NCBI RefSeq assembly: GCF_009765365.1
Contig: NZ_VTOM01000025.1
Coordinates: forward strand, 1-64,000
Length of the DNA: 64,000 bases
DNA from: Antarcticirhabdus aurantiaca
Lineage (GTDB): Bacteria > Pseudomonadota > Alphaproteobacteria > Rhizobiales > Rhizobiaceae
Direction: 5' to 3'
Shown here: positions 47,167 through 56,196 of the stretch, in pieces
Layout: each line of letters starts with the position of its first letter
Numbering within the stretch: position 1 is the first letter of the stretch
Program-made: the position numbers and the translations under genes
The notes under the pieces: generated by a model
The model's input: only the letters and a program-made list of their open reading frames with translations
What the model was told of the DNA's origin: nothing
Database searches by the model: none

Positions 47167-48573
47167 ATGGCGCTGGCGGACGCGATCAGGGGAACGAGCG
47201 AGAGGCGCGCGGGCGCGGCGGTTCTGGCGGCCTTGCGCGAGCGGTTCGGCGAGCGGCTCGCCACGGGCGAGGACGTGCGGCGGGCGCACGGGCACACCAC
47301 CACCTACCTTCCCAACCAGATGCCGGACGCCGTGGTCTTCGCGGAGACCGAGGCGGACGTGCAGACGCTGGTGCGGCTCTGCGCCGCGCACGACGTGCCC
47401 ATCGTGCCCTTCGGCACGGGCTCCTCGCTGGAGGGGCAGGTGAACGCGCCGGAGGGCGGCGTCTCGCTCGATCTCAGCCGCATGGACCGGGTGCTCGCGG
47501 TGCATCCGGAGGACCTCGACTGCGTGGTGGAGCCGGGGGTGACGCGCGAGGCGCTGAACGCGCACCTGCGCGACACTGGCCTGTTCTTTCCGATCGATCC
47601 CGGCGCCAATGCCAGCCTCGGCGGCATGGCGGCGACGCGGGCGAGCGGCACCAATGCCGTTCGCTACGGCACGATGCGCGACAACGTGATCGGGCTGACG
47701 GCTGTCATGGCCGACGGGAGCCTCGTGCGCACGGCGCGGCGGGCGAAGAAGACCAGTGCCGGCTACGACCTCACGCGGCTGCTGGTGGGGGCCGAGGGCA
47801 CCCTCGGCATCATCACGAGCCTGAACCTCAAGCTCTACGGCATTCCCGAAACGGTGCTGTCGGGCGTCTGCGCCTTCGAAACGGTGAAGGGCGCCTGCGA
47901 CGCCGTGATCCAGACCGTGCAGGCGGGCATCCCCGTCGCGCGCATCGAGCTCCTCGATCCGCTGGCGATCCGCGCGGCGAACATGCACTCGGCGCTGGGA
48001 TTGCCGGAGGCGCCGCACCTCTTCGTCGAGCTGCACGGCTCGGCCGGCTCGGTCGCCGAGCAGGCGGAGTTCTTCGCCGCCATCACGGCCGAGAACGGCG
48101 GCGGCGCCTTCGAGGGCTCGACGCTGACGGAGGAGCGGGCGCGGCTGTGGAAGGCGCGCCACAGCTTCTACTGGGCCGGCATGCTGCTGCGTCCGGGCGC
48201 GCGGGCGGTGGCGACGGACGTCTGCGTTCCCGTCTCCCGCTTGTCGGACTGCATCGCAGACACGCTCGACGACATCGGCCGCTGCGGCATGATCGCGCCG
48301 ATCGTCGGCCATGTCGGCGACGGCAACTTCCACGTCCAGATGATGGTCGACGTCGAATCGCCGGCGGAGATCGAGATGGCCGAGGCCTTCATCGCGCGGC
48401 TGAACGGGCGGGCGCTCGCAATGGACGGCACCTGCACCGGCGAGCACGGCATCGGCCAGGGCAAGCGCTCCTTCCTCCAGGCCGAGCTCGGCGAGGCCGT
48501 GTCCGTGATGCGGACGATCAAGACGGCGTTCGATCCGCAGAACATCCTCAATCCCGGCAAGATCCTGCCGTGA
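47167..48573 (+). CDS. dld: FAD-linked oxidase, D-lactate dehydrogenase/GlcD type
   Basis: A 468-residue flavoprotein. The PCMH-type FAD domain carries VPIVPFGTGSSLEGQV, the conserved GANASLGGMAATRASGTNAVRYG (in parts) and LLVGAEGTLGIIT. The C-terminal FAD-oxidase domain shows HVGDGNFH with metal-binding His, and TCTGEHGIGQGK. This fits a membrane-associated D-lactate dehydrogenase (cytochrome) or a glycolate oxidase GlcD-like enzyme; GlcE and GlcF partners are absent nearby, favouring the lactate type. Divergent from uvrD by about 100 bases. Confidence 0.88.
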   Translation: MALADAIRGTSERRAGAAVLAALRERFGERLATGEDVRRAHGHTTTYLPNQMPDAVVFAETEADVQTLVRLCAAHDVPIVPFGTGSSLEGQVNAPEGGVSLDLSRMDRVLAVHPEDLDCVVEPGVTREALNAHLRDTGLFFPIDPGANASLGGMAATRASGTNAVRYGTMRDNVIGLTAVMADGSLVRTARRAKKTSAGYDLTRLLVGAEGTLGIITSLNLKLYGIPETVLSGVCAFETVKGACDAVIQTVQAGIPVARIELLDPLAIRAANMHSALGLPEAPHLFVELHGSAGSVAEQAEFFAAITAENGGGAFEGSTLTEERARLWKARHSFYWAGMLLRPGARAVATDVCVPVSRLSDCIADTLDDIGRCGMIAPIVGHVGDGNFHVQMMVDVESPAEIEMAEAFIARLNGRALAMDGTCTGEHGIGQGKRSFLQAELGEAVSVMRTIKTAFDPQNILNPGKILP

Positions 48574-48654
48574 CGCGCCGATCCGCCATAGGCATGTCGG
48601 CATCCAGAGGTTAGCCTCGGCGCGGAAAGACTCAGGGGCAGGGAGCCAAGGCAA

Positions 48655-51600
48655 CTGGCAAAGGCATTCGTCGCGCTCGGCGGGCTTCTTGTTCTGGCGC
48701 TCCTCGCCCTGCTCGTCGTGCCCCCCTTCATCGACTGGAACGCCCAGCGCGCCGCCTTCGAGGCGGAGGCGAGCCGGATCGTCGGCCGGCCCGTCGCGAT
48801 CGGCGGACCCATCGCGGCGCGCTTCCTGCCCTATCCGACCCTGGAACTCGCCGACGTCTCGGTGCTCGGGCCGGACGGCCGGGTGCTGGCGACGATCGAC
48901 CGCTTCGCCATGGACGTCGAGGTGGCCCCGCTCGCTGGCGGCGAGGTCCGCGCCTTCTCGGTGCGGCTCGACCGGCCGGTGCTGTTGCTGCCGCTCGGCG
49001 GCGACGGAACCGTCACGCTCCCCGTCTCGGAGCCGGTGCTGCCGCAGCGTGTCGGCGCGGTGACGCTGGAAGCGGTGACGGTCAGTGACGGTCGCGTGGT
49101 GATCGAGGATCCCGCGCGCGGGGCGATCACGCTCGCGGGCATCGAGGGGACGTTCGCGGCTGCCTCCGGCACCGGGACCTTTTCGGGCGAGGGCTCGCTC
49201 GACGGCGCGGGCGAACGGGCCCGCTTCGATCTGCGGGGGCAGGTCAACGAGGCGAAGAACGGCGCCTCGGTGCAGCTCGCCTTCGATGCGCCGAGCCTCG
49301 ACGCGCGGCTCGGCTTCGACGGCAGCCTGCGGCTCGAGGCCGGGGTGCCGCGCCTCGCGGGAACCGCGGACCTGCGCCGTCCGATGCCGGCGGCGCAGCC
49401 GGAGGTCGCCCGAGCGCCGGCCGACGAGCGCTCCCTCTGGCAGCGCATGGTCGACCGCATCCTGTGGCGCGACGAGCCGGAAGCTGCGCCGGTCGCCGCG
49501 CCGGAGCCCCGGACCGAGGAGGGGCCGAGCCTTCGCGCCGCCGGCCGTCTCGACGCCACGCCGGCCTCGGCCGTCGTGACGGACCTGCGGATCGAGGCGG
49601 GGGGCGCCGAGCGCCCCTACGTCCTCGCCGGCGGCGGCTCCTTGAACGTGCGCGCCGTGCCGAGCTTCTCGCTGACGCTTCAGGGCGAGCCGCTGATCCT
49701 GGAGGCGGAGGGCGCATCGGCGCCGGGAGCGCCGGACGCGCCGGTGGACCCGCCCTCCTTCGCCGGGCGCATGGCGGTGCTGCGCTCGATCCTCGAAACC
49801 GTGCCGCAGCCGACGATTCCGGGGCAGGTGGCGCTGTCGCTGCCGGTCGTCTCCGCCGGAGAGCAGGCGATCCGCAACGTCACCCTGGACGCGGCGCCCG
49901 TGGCGGGCGGTTGGGCGATCACCAACCTGTCCGCCGAACTGCCGGGCCGCACGGTGCTCGAAGCCGAGGGCGCGGTGAGCGTCGAGGAGGGCTTCTCCTT
50001 CGACGGCCACGTGCTTCTCGCCTCGCGCCAGCCGACCGGCTTCGCCGACTGGATCGCGGGGGAGGTCGATCCGGCGATCCGCCGCCTGCCCGTCGCGGGC
50101 TTCGACGCGCGGGTCCATCTCGACGAGCGCAGCCAGCGCTTCGACGACCTGGAGCTGAACATCGGCGGCGACACGGTTCGCGGGCGGCTGGAGCGGGCGA
50201 GCGGCGCGGCGGGAGCGCTCGTCGCCGCCGAGATCGCCGGCGGACGGGTCGACGCCGACGCGCTGCTGGCGCTCTCGGCCCTGTTCGAGGGCGAGAAGGC
50301 CGGGCTCGAGCGGCTCGACCGCGTCGATCTCGACCTCGCTGCTGGGCCGGTGACGCTGCGCGGCGTGACTGCGGGGCGCATCGACGGACGCCTGCGCTAC
50401 GACGGCAAGCGGCTCGACCTGTCGAGCCTCGCCATCGCCGACCTTGCCGGGGCCGACCTCCGGCTCAACGGCTCCGTCGACGATCCAGGGCCGGAGGCTG
50501 CGGGCTCGATCGAGCTGTCGCTGAAGGCGGAACGGCCGGCGGGCTTCCTCGCGCTGCTCCGCGAGCGGCTGCCGGCGTCGCCGCTCGTGGAGGCCCTCGA
50601 CCGGCGGGCGGGACAGCTCGGACCGCTGGACGTCGCGGGCTCGCTCAGCACCGCCCGCGACGCCGACGGCGCCTCGCCCTCGCTGGTGGTGCGGCTCGAT
50701 GGCTCCGCCGGCGGCTCGCGTTTCGACCTGTCGGCAGCGCTGGAGAAGGGGCTGCAGGCGCGGCTGACGGGCGGCCGCTTCGGCGCCGAGTTGACCGTGG
50801 ACAACGACTCGCCCGCCGTGCTGCTCCGCCAGATCGGCATCGAGGCGATCGACGCGGGCGCGCCGGGGCCGCTGGAGCTTGAGCTTTCGCTCTCCGCTTC
50901 GGCGGACGGGCCGGTTCTGGCGAGCGGCAGCCTGCGCGCGCCGGACAACGAGCTCTCGGCCGACGGCGAGCTGACGCTGTCGCCGAGCGGCATCGCGGGC
51001 GGCGAGCTCGGGCTGACGCTCGGCAGCAACGACCTCGGTCCCTGGCTGCGCACCGGCGCGGTGGCCCTGGCCCCGCCCGTGTCGCTGCTGCCGGCGGATC
51101 TCGCGGGAACGGCGAGCTGGACGGACGCGGGCTGGCGCCTCGCCGACGTCGAGGGGACGCTTGCCGGCACGGCCCTGTCGGGCGAGCTGCACCGCGAGGG
51201 CGGCGGGGACGCTCTGCTCGGCGGCCGCCTCACCGTGTCCGACCTGTCGCTGCCCTGGGCCTCCTGGCTCGTCTACGGCAGTGAGCCGCGGACGGTCGAC
51301 GGGAGCGGCGGCTTCTGGTCGGAAGCGCCCTTTCCGGCCGGAGCGCCTTCGGCACTCGCCGGGCTCGGCCGCTTCTCGGTGGACTTCCAAGTGGCGCGGC
51401 TCGCGCTCGATCCGGCCGCGGTGGTGGAGGAGGTGAACGGGCGTCTCGACGGAGGGGACGGCTCGCTCGGGCTCGTCGGAGCGCGCGGACGCTTCGCCGG
51501 CGGAACTCTGGCGGGCGACGTCGAGATGCGCCGCGCGGCGGGGCTCGGCGGTTTGACGCTGACGGTGGAAGGGCAGGGGCTGCGCGCGACGGCGCTCGGT

Positions 51601-52767
51601 CTCGGCGAAAGGCTCGGGCCCGACGCGGTGCTTGGTGGCACCCTCGGCATCGAGGCGAGCGGCAGTTCGATCTCCGCTCTCGTGCGCGGGGCGACGGGTG
51701 CCGGGCGGATCGACCTTTCGGGCGCCCGGCTCGCAGGCGTGCCGGCCGGCGGGCTCCGGCCGATCCTGGAAGCGGCCGACACGGAGGGCTTCCGGCTCGA
51801 CGAGGCGGCGGTCGCGGACTTCGTCAGCAGTCAGGCCGGTCCGGGCTTCCCGCTCGGCGCGGTCAGCAGCCAAGTCTCCGTCGACGGTGGTGTCCTGCGC
51901 CTGTCGCCGCTGACGATCGCGGGGCCGGGCGCGATGCTCGGGGTCGACGGGCGCCTCGGCCTCGCCGACCTGTCGCTCGGCGCGAGCGCTCGCCTCGCCT
52001 TCGAAGCAGGGCTCGACGCCATCGAGGGAGCGAGCCCGGAGATCTCCTACGCGGTGGGAGGCACGCTGGCCGAGCCGATGGTTTCGGCCGATCTGCAGTC
52101 GCTCACCAACTACCTGTCGGTGCGCGCCCTGCAGCGCGAGGAGGCGGAGGTCGCCGCCCTCGTCGAGCGGGCGCGGGAGAGCGCGCGGCTGCGGCGGGAG
52201 GTGCGCCTCTTCCGCTGGCGCGTGGCCGAGGCCGAGCGGGCGGAGGCGGAGCGACGCAGCGCTGCCGCGGCGGCGCAGCAGCGCCGGATCGACGCGGTTC
52301 GCGCCGACACCGAGGCGCGCGTGCGGGCGCAGCGGGAATACGACGAGTCCCGCCGTGCCGTGCCCGCGGCCCCGGCCGCGGCCGTCGAGGCCGCGCCGGC
52401 GGAAGCCCCGCCGCCCGCCGCGAGCGAGGAGGCGGCGCTGCCGCCGCAGGCCGCGCCGGTTCCGGAGCCCGCGCCGTTGCCGCTGTCTCCACAAGCCGAG
52501 CCGGCTGAGGCGGCGGTTCCGGCCATCGGAAACGTTCCGACGCCGGACGAGCGGCCGCAGCCGCCGGCCGCGGCATCGCGGCCATCGACTTCGCCGCCTG
52601 CGACGCGGCGCCGGACGGCGCCGGCCGCTCCGGCGCGCACGCCCGCGCCCGCCGCGCCGCCGGCTCTCGATTTCGACGCTGCGGCCCCGCGCGCGCCAGC
52701 GATCCCGCCCGCGGCGCCGAGCGATTTTCCGTCCCTGCCGGGAGTCGAGAACCCGTTGGATTTTTGA
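48655..52767 (+). CDS. Very large AsmA family protein (CTG start inferred)
   Basis: About 1370 residues. An N-terminal membrane anchor (AKAFVALGGLLVLALLALLVV) is followed by the AsmA N-domain (PFIDWNAQRAAFEAEASRIVG, RPVAIGGPI, LPYPTLELADVSV), a long beta-rich periplasmic body, the AsmA C-terminal region (about 1030-1130), a coiled coil of Arg/Glu/Ala (about 1145-1220), and a 130-residue Ala/Pro tail. AsmA proteins help move phospholipids to the outer membrane. No ATG, GTG or TTG lies between the in-frame TAG (48589) and GTG 48718, which would delete the anchor. CTG 48655, with GGGAG upstream, restores it. Confidence 0.8.
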   Translation: MAKAFVALGGLLVLALLALLVVPPFIDWNAQRAAFEAEASRIVGRPVAIGGPIAARFLPYPTLELADVSVLGPDGRVLATIDRFAMDVEVAPLAGGEVRAFSVRLDRPVLLLPLGGDGTVTLPVSEPVLPQRVGAVTLEAVTVSDGRVVIEDPARGAITLAGIEGTFAAASGTGTFSGEGSLDGAGERARFDLRGQVNEAKNGASVQLAFDAPSLDARLGFDGSLRLEAGVPRLAGTADLRRPMPAAQPEVARAPADERSLWQRMVDRILWRDEPEAAPVAAPEPRTEEGPSLRAAGRLDATPASAVVTDLRIEAGGAERPYVLAGGGSLNVRAVPSFSLTLQGEPLILEAEGASAPGAPDAPVDPPSFAGRMAVLRSILETVPQPTIPGQVALSLPVVSAGEQAIRNVTLDAAPVAGGWAITNLSAELPGRTVLEAEGAVSVEEGFSFDGHVLLASRQPTGFADWIAGEVDPAIRRLPVAGFDARVHLDERSQRFDDLELNIGGDTVRGRLERASGAAGALVAAEIAGGRVDADALLALSALFEGEKAGLERLDRVDLDLAAGPVTLRGVTAGRIDGRLRYDGKRLDLSSLAIADLAGADLRLNGSVDDPGPEAAGSIELSLKAERPAGFLALLRERLPASPLVEALDRRAGQLGPLDVAGSLSTARDADGASPSLVVRLDGSAGGSRFDLSAALEKGLQARLTGGRFGAELTVDNDSPAVLLRQIGIEAIDAGAPGPLELELSLSASADGPVLASGSLRAPDNELSADGELTLSPSGIAGGELGLTLGSNDLGPWLRTGAVALAPPVSLLPADLAGTASWTDAGWRLADVEGTLAGTALSGELHREGGGDALLGGRLTVSDLSLPWASWLVYGSEPRTVDGSGGFWSEAPFPAGAPSALAGLGRFSVDFQVARLALDPAAVVEEVNGRLDGGDGSLGLVGARGRFAGGTLAGDVEMRRAAGLGGLTLTVEGQGLRATALGLGERLGPDAVLGGTLGIEASGSSISALVRGATGAGRIDLSGARLAGVPAGGLRPILEAADTEGFRLDEAAVADFVSSQAGPGFPLGAVSSQVSVDGGVLRLSPLTIAGPGAMLGVDGRLGLADLSLGASARLAFEAGLDAIEGASPEISYAVGGTLAEPMVSADLQSLTNYLSVRALQREEAEVAALVERARESARLRREVRLFRWRVAEAERAEAERRSAAAAAQQRRIDAVRADTEARVRAQREYDESRRAVPAAPAAAVEAAPAEAPPPAASEEAALPPQAAPVPEPAPLPLSPQAEPAEAAVPAIGNVPTPDERPQPPAAASRPSTSPPATRRRTAPAAPARTPAPAAPPALDFDAAAPRAPAIPPAAPSDFPSLPGVENPLDF

Positions 52768-52771
52768 AGCG

Positions 52772-53020
52772 TCAGTCCTGATCGCTCGGAGCGGTCGCGC
52801 GAGCAACGTCGCGCTCGGCGATCAGCGTGTCGACGACGAAGAGGCGGATGGCGCTGGACAGGTTGGCCCCGGCGGGCCTGTGCTCGTCGACATGCGCGAC
52901 GAGCTCGGCGAGCGACAGCGAGCGCTCGCGGGCGATGCGGCTCAGCTCGGCGAAGAACCGGTCCTCGACGCTGAACGAGGTTCGGTGGCCGCGGATGGAC
53001 ACCGAGCGCTTGCCGCTCAA
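52772..53020 (-). CDS. Ribbon-helix-helix domain protein
   Basis: An 82-residue protein of the RHH_4-type family of small predicted DNA-binding regulators. RSVSIRGHRTSFSVEDRFF supplies the beta strand, and LSRIARERSLSLAELVAHVD plus NLSSAIRLFVVDTLIA the helices. The start overlaps the end of the DUF4169 gene (ATGA), placing it last in the sspB-DUF4169-RHH minus-strand unit. Targets unknown. Confidence 0.85.
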   Translation of the reverse strand: MSGKRSVSIRGHRTSFSVEDRFFAELSRIARERSLSLAELVAHVDEHRPAGANLSSAIRLFVVDTLIAERDVARATAPSDQD

Positions 53021-53217
53021 CGCTCCGTTGGTCCGTCGGTGTCCGGGGAAAGCCGATGCCCGTCGAGGTGCGCGGCGGCGCGCGCGTCCTCGCTCGCCAG
53101 ACGCTTCTTCTCGGCCCCGCTCACGCCGTGGCGGGCGCGATTGGCTTCGGCCGCCCTCTCGTCGGCCGCGCGGGCGGCGCGCTTGCGCGCGATGCGCAGG
53201 TTGACGACCTCGCCCAT
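53017..53217 (-). CDS. DUF4169 family protein
   Basis: A 66-residue, strongly basic and alanine-rich protein. It begins MGEVVNLRIARKRAARAADE, the signature start of DUF4169, and continues AAEANRARHGVSGAEKKR with a charged helix. Function unknown. It sits between sspB (17 bases upstream) and the RHH gene (4-base overlap), so the three are probably co-transcribed. Confidence 0.85.
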   Translation of the reverse strand: MGEVVNLRIARKRAARAADERAAEANRARHGVSGAEKKRLASEDARAAAHLDGHRLSPDTDGPTER

Positions 53218-53234
53218 CGGCGGCAGCCCCGAAA

Positions 53235-53828
53235 TCAGGTCTTCTTGCGGAAGGCGTCGAGGGATACGACCTCGGCCTTCTTCTCGCCGGCCTTCTCGTC
53301 CTTGGCCTCTCCGGCCTCCGCCTTGTCCTTGGCGGCGGGCAGCTTGGCGGGCGGCGACTCGGACTTGGCCGCGGTCTTCGGCTGGAGCTTGGCGGGCGCC
53401 GGAGCGGGCGCGGCGAGCGCGGGAGCCGTCGGCGCCTTGGTCTCGGCCGAGGGAGCGGACGCGGTCTCGCCTTCCTTGACCTCGAATTCGAGCTCGAAGT
53501 TGACGGCCGGGTCGTAGAAGCCGCGGATCGCCGAGAAGGGGATCAGCAGGCGCTCGGGAATGTCGGAGAAGGAGAGGCCGACCTCGAAGGCGGTCTCGGT
53601 CACCTGAAGGTCCCAGTACTGGTGCTGGATGACGATCGTCATCAGCTCCGGATACTTTTCGCGAAGACGCGAGGACAGGCGCACGCCCGACGCCGTGGTG
53701 AGGAAGGTGATGAAGAAGTGGTGGTCGCCGGGGAGACCGGTCTTGGCGATCTCGGTCAGCACCTTGCGGATCACGCCGCGCAGGGCGTCCTGGGCAAGAA
53801 CGTCGTAGCGAATGAGATCCTGACCCAT
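53235..53828 (-). CDS. sspB: ClpXP adaptor SspB (alphaproteobacterial type)
   Basis: A 197-residue protein that binds the ssrA degradation tag and hands tagged proteins to ClpXP. N-domain: IRYDVLAQDALRGVIRKVL, HHFFITFLTTASGVRLS, and VIQHQYWDLQVTETAFEVGL as the tag-binding groove region, with RLLIPFSAIRGFYDP. A Lys/Ala/Pro-rich flexible linker (about 145-185) ends in VVSLDAFRKK, the ClpX-docking XB-like motif. The ATG at 53828 begins MGQDLIRYD. The tmRNA gene (ssrA) lies directly upstream on the same strand. Confidence 0.93.
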   Translation of the reverse strand: MGQDLIRYDVLAQDALRGVIRKVLTEIAKTGLPGDHHFFITFLTTASGVRLSSRLREKYPELMTIVIQHQYWDLQVTETAFEVGLSFSDIPERLLIPFSAIRGFYDPAVNFELEFEVKEGETASAPSAETKAPTAPALAAPAPAPAKLQPKTAAKSESPPAKLPAAKDKAEAGEAKDEKAGEKKAEVVSLDAFRKKT

Positions 53829-53883
53829 TGCGTGCCCTAATACTCGTCTTGTCTGCCGCGCACCCCCTCTGGCGGGCGGGCCG

Positions 53884-54211
53884 TGAAATGAGTGGAGGTT
53901 TCTGTTGCCAGGCACCTCCGAGCCCCGCCTAGAAGTGCGAACCCCCAGGGCTTGATTCGAAGCTATCGCACCGCTTACGCGGCGAGACGGGCTTCCGCAT
54001 AGTTGTCGTTGGCAACTACTTTTTCGGCCCGATGACGGTGGTACCATGCCGAGCGAAAGTCCGATCTTTACACCCTCGTCGATCCTATTTCGCCCCCGCC
54101 GCATCCCATCGCGTCCGGATGGGATCAGGTGGAGGCGCCGGGTACCGCCCCCGGGTCCGAAAGGTTTATTGCATCGGCCGTTTATCGCCATAGCCAGCGT
54201 GAGCCGGCGAT
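53884..54211 (-). ncRNA. ssrA: Two-piece (circularly permuted) tmRNA
   Basis: tmRNA rescues stalled ribosomes and tags their products. On the minus strand the acceptor piece comes first and ends CTCCACC at 54128. A spacer (54127-54098) with an 8-bp hairpin follows. The coding piece starts GGGGGCG at 54097, which pairs with CGCCTCC (54137-54131) to form the acceptor stem. The T-arm CCGGG/CCCGG encloses GGCGGTA. The tag frame ANDNYAEARLAA with TAA lies at 54013-53975. A pseudoknot-like GGAGGT...ACCTCC hairpin is near the 3' end. This permuted order is the known alphaproteobacterial form. The terminal A of CCA is not encoded. Outer boundaries are approximate. Confidence 0.9.
53975..54013 (-). 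other. tmRNA tag-peptide reading frame
   Basis: Twelve codons plus TAA inside the coding piece of ssrA give ANDNYAEARLAA. The C-terminal LAA is the ClpX recognition end and the N-terminal AND(N)Y part is the SspB-binding end. The resume codon is GCC at 54013-54011. Confidence 0.92.
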
Positions 54212-54215
54212 CCCC

Positions 54216-54244
54216 TATATAGGCGGTCGTCATCCGCCTGAAAA
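54216..54244 (-). promoter_or_regulatory. Predicted ssrA promoter
   Basis: On the minus strand TTTTCA (54244-54239) and TATATA (54221-54216) are exactly 17 bases apart, matching sigma-70 spacing. It lies just upstream of the acceptor piece. The -10 box matches well and the -35 box matches 4 of 6 positions. Confidence 0.6.
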
Positions 54245-54358
54245 GACGGTGTGCGACGGACGACTCCAGCTTCGCGCGCTTCTCGCGGCCCGAAGGCGCG
54301 ACAAGCGGGGCCCGCGCCTTAGATGCGGCGGCAACGTTGACGCCTCATTCGCGACCCG

Positions 54359-56176
54359 ATGGACCAGATCGCCGCCGACATCGCCGCTTCCCCCGCTGAG
54401 GCCACGGCGACGGCGCCGGCGGCGAGCATCCAGGCGCCGAGCCGCTTCCGCGCGCTGGTGCGCGGGGGCGAGATCGGCCTCGTCGCCGTGGGCTGGGTGG
54501 CAGGGGCGCTGGCCGGGCTTCTCGTCACCGCCATCGCCTGGACGGCGCAGATGCTGCACGTCGTCTTCTTTCTCATGTCGACAGAGGAGCGGTTGAGCGG
54601 CCTCGACCGGCTCGCCTCGCCCTGGCTGGCGCTCATGCCGGCGGCGGGCGGGGCTGTTCTCGGGCTGATCCTCTTCTGGTTCTCGCGGCGCAAGACGCGT
54701 CCCCTCGTCGACCCGATCGAGGCGAACGCGCTGCATGGCGGGCGCATGTCGATCCGCGACAGCCTGATCGTCGTCCTGCAGAACCTCGTGTCCAACGGCT
54801 TCGGCGCCTCGGTCGGACTGGAGGCGGCCTATACGCAGATCTCGGCCGGGCTCGCCTCGCGCATCGGCCTGTCCTTCGAGCTGCGGCGCGGCGACCTGCG
54901 CACCCTCGTCGGCTGCGGCGCGGCGGGGGCCATCGCCGCCGCCTTCAACGCGCCGCTGACGGGTGCCTTCTACGCCTTCGAGCTGATCATCGGGACCTAT
55001 TCCATCGCGACGCTCGCGCCGGTGGTCGCGGCGGCGCTGTCGGGCGTCTTCGTGGCCCGGCTCTTCGTCGGCAGCGCTTATCTCATCGAGATCGATCAGC
55101 CGGGCGTCGTGTCGACGCTCGACTACGCCCCGGCGCTGGTGCTCGCGATCCTGGCGGCAGGCCTCGGCATCCTGGTCATGAAGGGCGTGACGAGCGTCGA
55201 GGCGGGTTTCCGCCGCTCGCGCCTGCCGGCCCCGCTCCGCCCGCTCGTCGGCGGCCTTCTGCTCGGCGGCCTGGCCCTGGTGACGCCGCAGGTCCTGTCC
55301 TCCGGCCACGGTGCGCTGCACGTCCAGCTCGATCACCCCACCGGCATCCTCGCCATCGCGACGCTCCTCATCCTGAAGGCGGTGGCCTCGGCGATCTCGA
55401 TCGGCAGCGGCTTTCGCGGCGGCCTGTTCTTCGCCTCGCTGTTTCTGGGCGCGCTGCTCGGCAAGCTCTTCGCCGAAGTGGTGCCCGTGCTCTTTCCCGA
55501 TACGGCGCTCGCGCCCATCGTCTTCGCCGTCGTCGGCATGAGCGCGCTCGCGGCCTCGATCATCGGCGGGCCGCTGACCATGACCTTCCTGGCGCTGGAG
55601 ATGACGGGCGACTTCCCGATCACGGCGCTCGTGCTGGCAGCGGTGGTGACGAGCTCGCTGACCGTGCGCCGGACCTTCGGCTACTCCTTCGCGACTTGGC
55701 GCTTCCATCTGCGCGGCGAAAGCATCCGCAGCGCCCACGACGTCGGCTGGATCCGGAACCTGACGGTCGGGCGGATGATGCGGCGCGACGTGCGCACCGT
55801 TCCCGCCGACACGCCGCTCAAGACCTTCCGCCGCAACTACCCGCTCGGCTCGGCCCAGCGCGTCGTCGCGATCGACCCGGCGAGCGGCGCCTATGCCGGC
55901 ATCGTCCTCGTGCCGGACGCCTATGCCGACGGGATCGAGGACCTCGAAGCGCCGGTCTCGACGCTTCTTCGCTTCACGGACGCGGTGCTGAGGCCGGCGA
56001 TGACGGCGCGCGATGCGATGACCGTCTTCGATGCGGCCGAGAGCGAGGCGCTGGCGGTCGTCGACGGCGGGGAGGCCGCCCGCGTCATCGGCCTCCTGAC
56101 CGAGAGCCACGTCCTGCGGCGCTACAGCGAGGAACTCGAAACGCGCCGGCGGGAAGTCTCGGGCGAGGGGACGTGA
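54359..56176 (+). CDS. ClC family chloride channel/transporter with altered gating motif
   Basis: A 605-residue membrane protein. About ten to twelve helices form the ClC pore (residues about 35-455): NGFGASVGLEAAYTQ, FNAPLTGAFYAFELIIG, ISIGSGFRGGLFFASLFLG and GGPLTMTFLALEMTGDF. In the GREGP motif the gating glutamate is replaced (GFGAS), suggesting an anion channel or non-proton-coupled form rather than a Cl-/H+ exchanger. The C-terminal ~140 residues (from VGRMMRRDVRTVPADTPL) look like a CBS-domain pair. The start lies about 110 bases from the divergent ssrA promoter. Confidence 0.9.
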   Translation: MDQIAADIAASPAEATATAPAASIQAPSRFRALVRGGEIGLVAVGWVAGALAGLLVTAIAWTAQMLHVVFFLMSTEERLSGLDRLASPWLALMPAAGGAVLGLILFWFSRRKTRPLVDPIEANALHGGRMSIRDSLIVVLQNLVSNGFGASVGLEAAYTQISAGLASRIGLSFELRRGDLRTLVGCGAAGAIAAAFNAPLTGAFYAFELIIGTYSIATLAPVVAAALSGVFVARLFVGSAYLIEIDQPGVVSTLDYAPALVLAILAAGLGILVMKGVTSVEAGFRRSRLPAPLRPLVGGLLLGGLALVTPQVLSSGHGALHVQLDHPTGILAIATLLILKAVASAISIGSGFRGGLFFASLFLGALLGKLFAEVVPVLFPDTALAPIVFAVVGMSALAASIIGGPLTMTFLALEMTGDFPITALVLAAVVTSSLTVRRTFGYSFATWRFHLRGESIRSAHDVGWIRNLTVGRMMRRDVRTVPADTPLKTFRRNYPLGSAQRVVAIDPASGAYAGIVLVPDAYADGIEDLEAPVSTLLRFTDAVLRPAMTARDAMTVFDAAESEALAVVDGGEAARVIGLLTESHVLRRYSEELETRRREVSGEGT

Positions 56177-56196
56177 CGTCGCACTGTAGCGCCGTG

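Noticed and set aside
47131-52806. Very long open frame (about 1890 codons) on the minus strand opposite the AsmA and D-lactate dehydrogenase genes
   Set aside because: It mirrors strongly biased GC codons of real plus-strand genes; its translation is low-complexity Arg/Ala/Gly with no domain.
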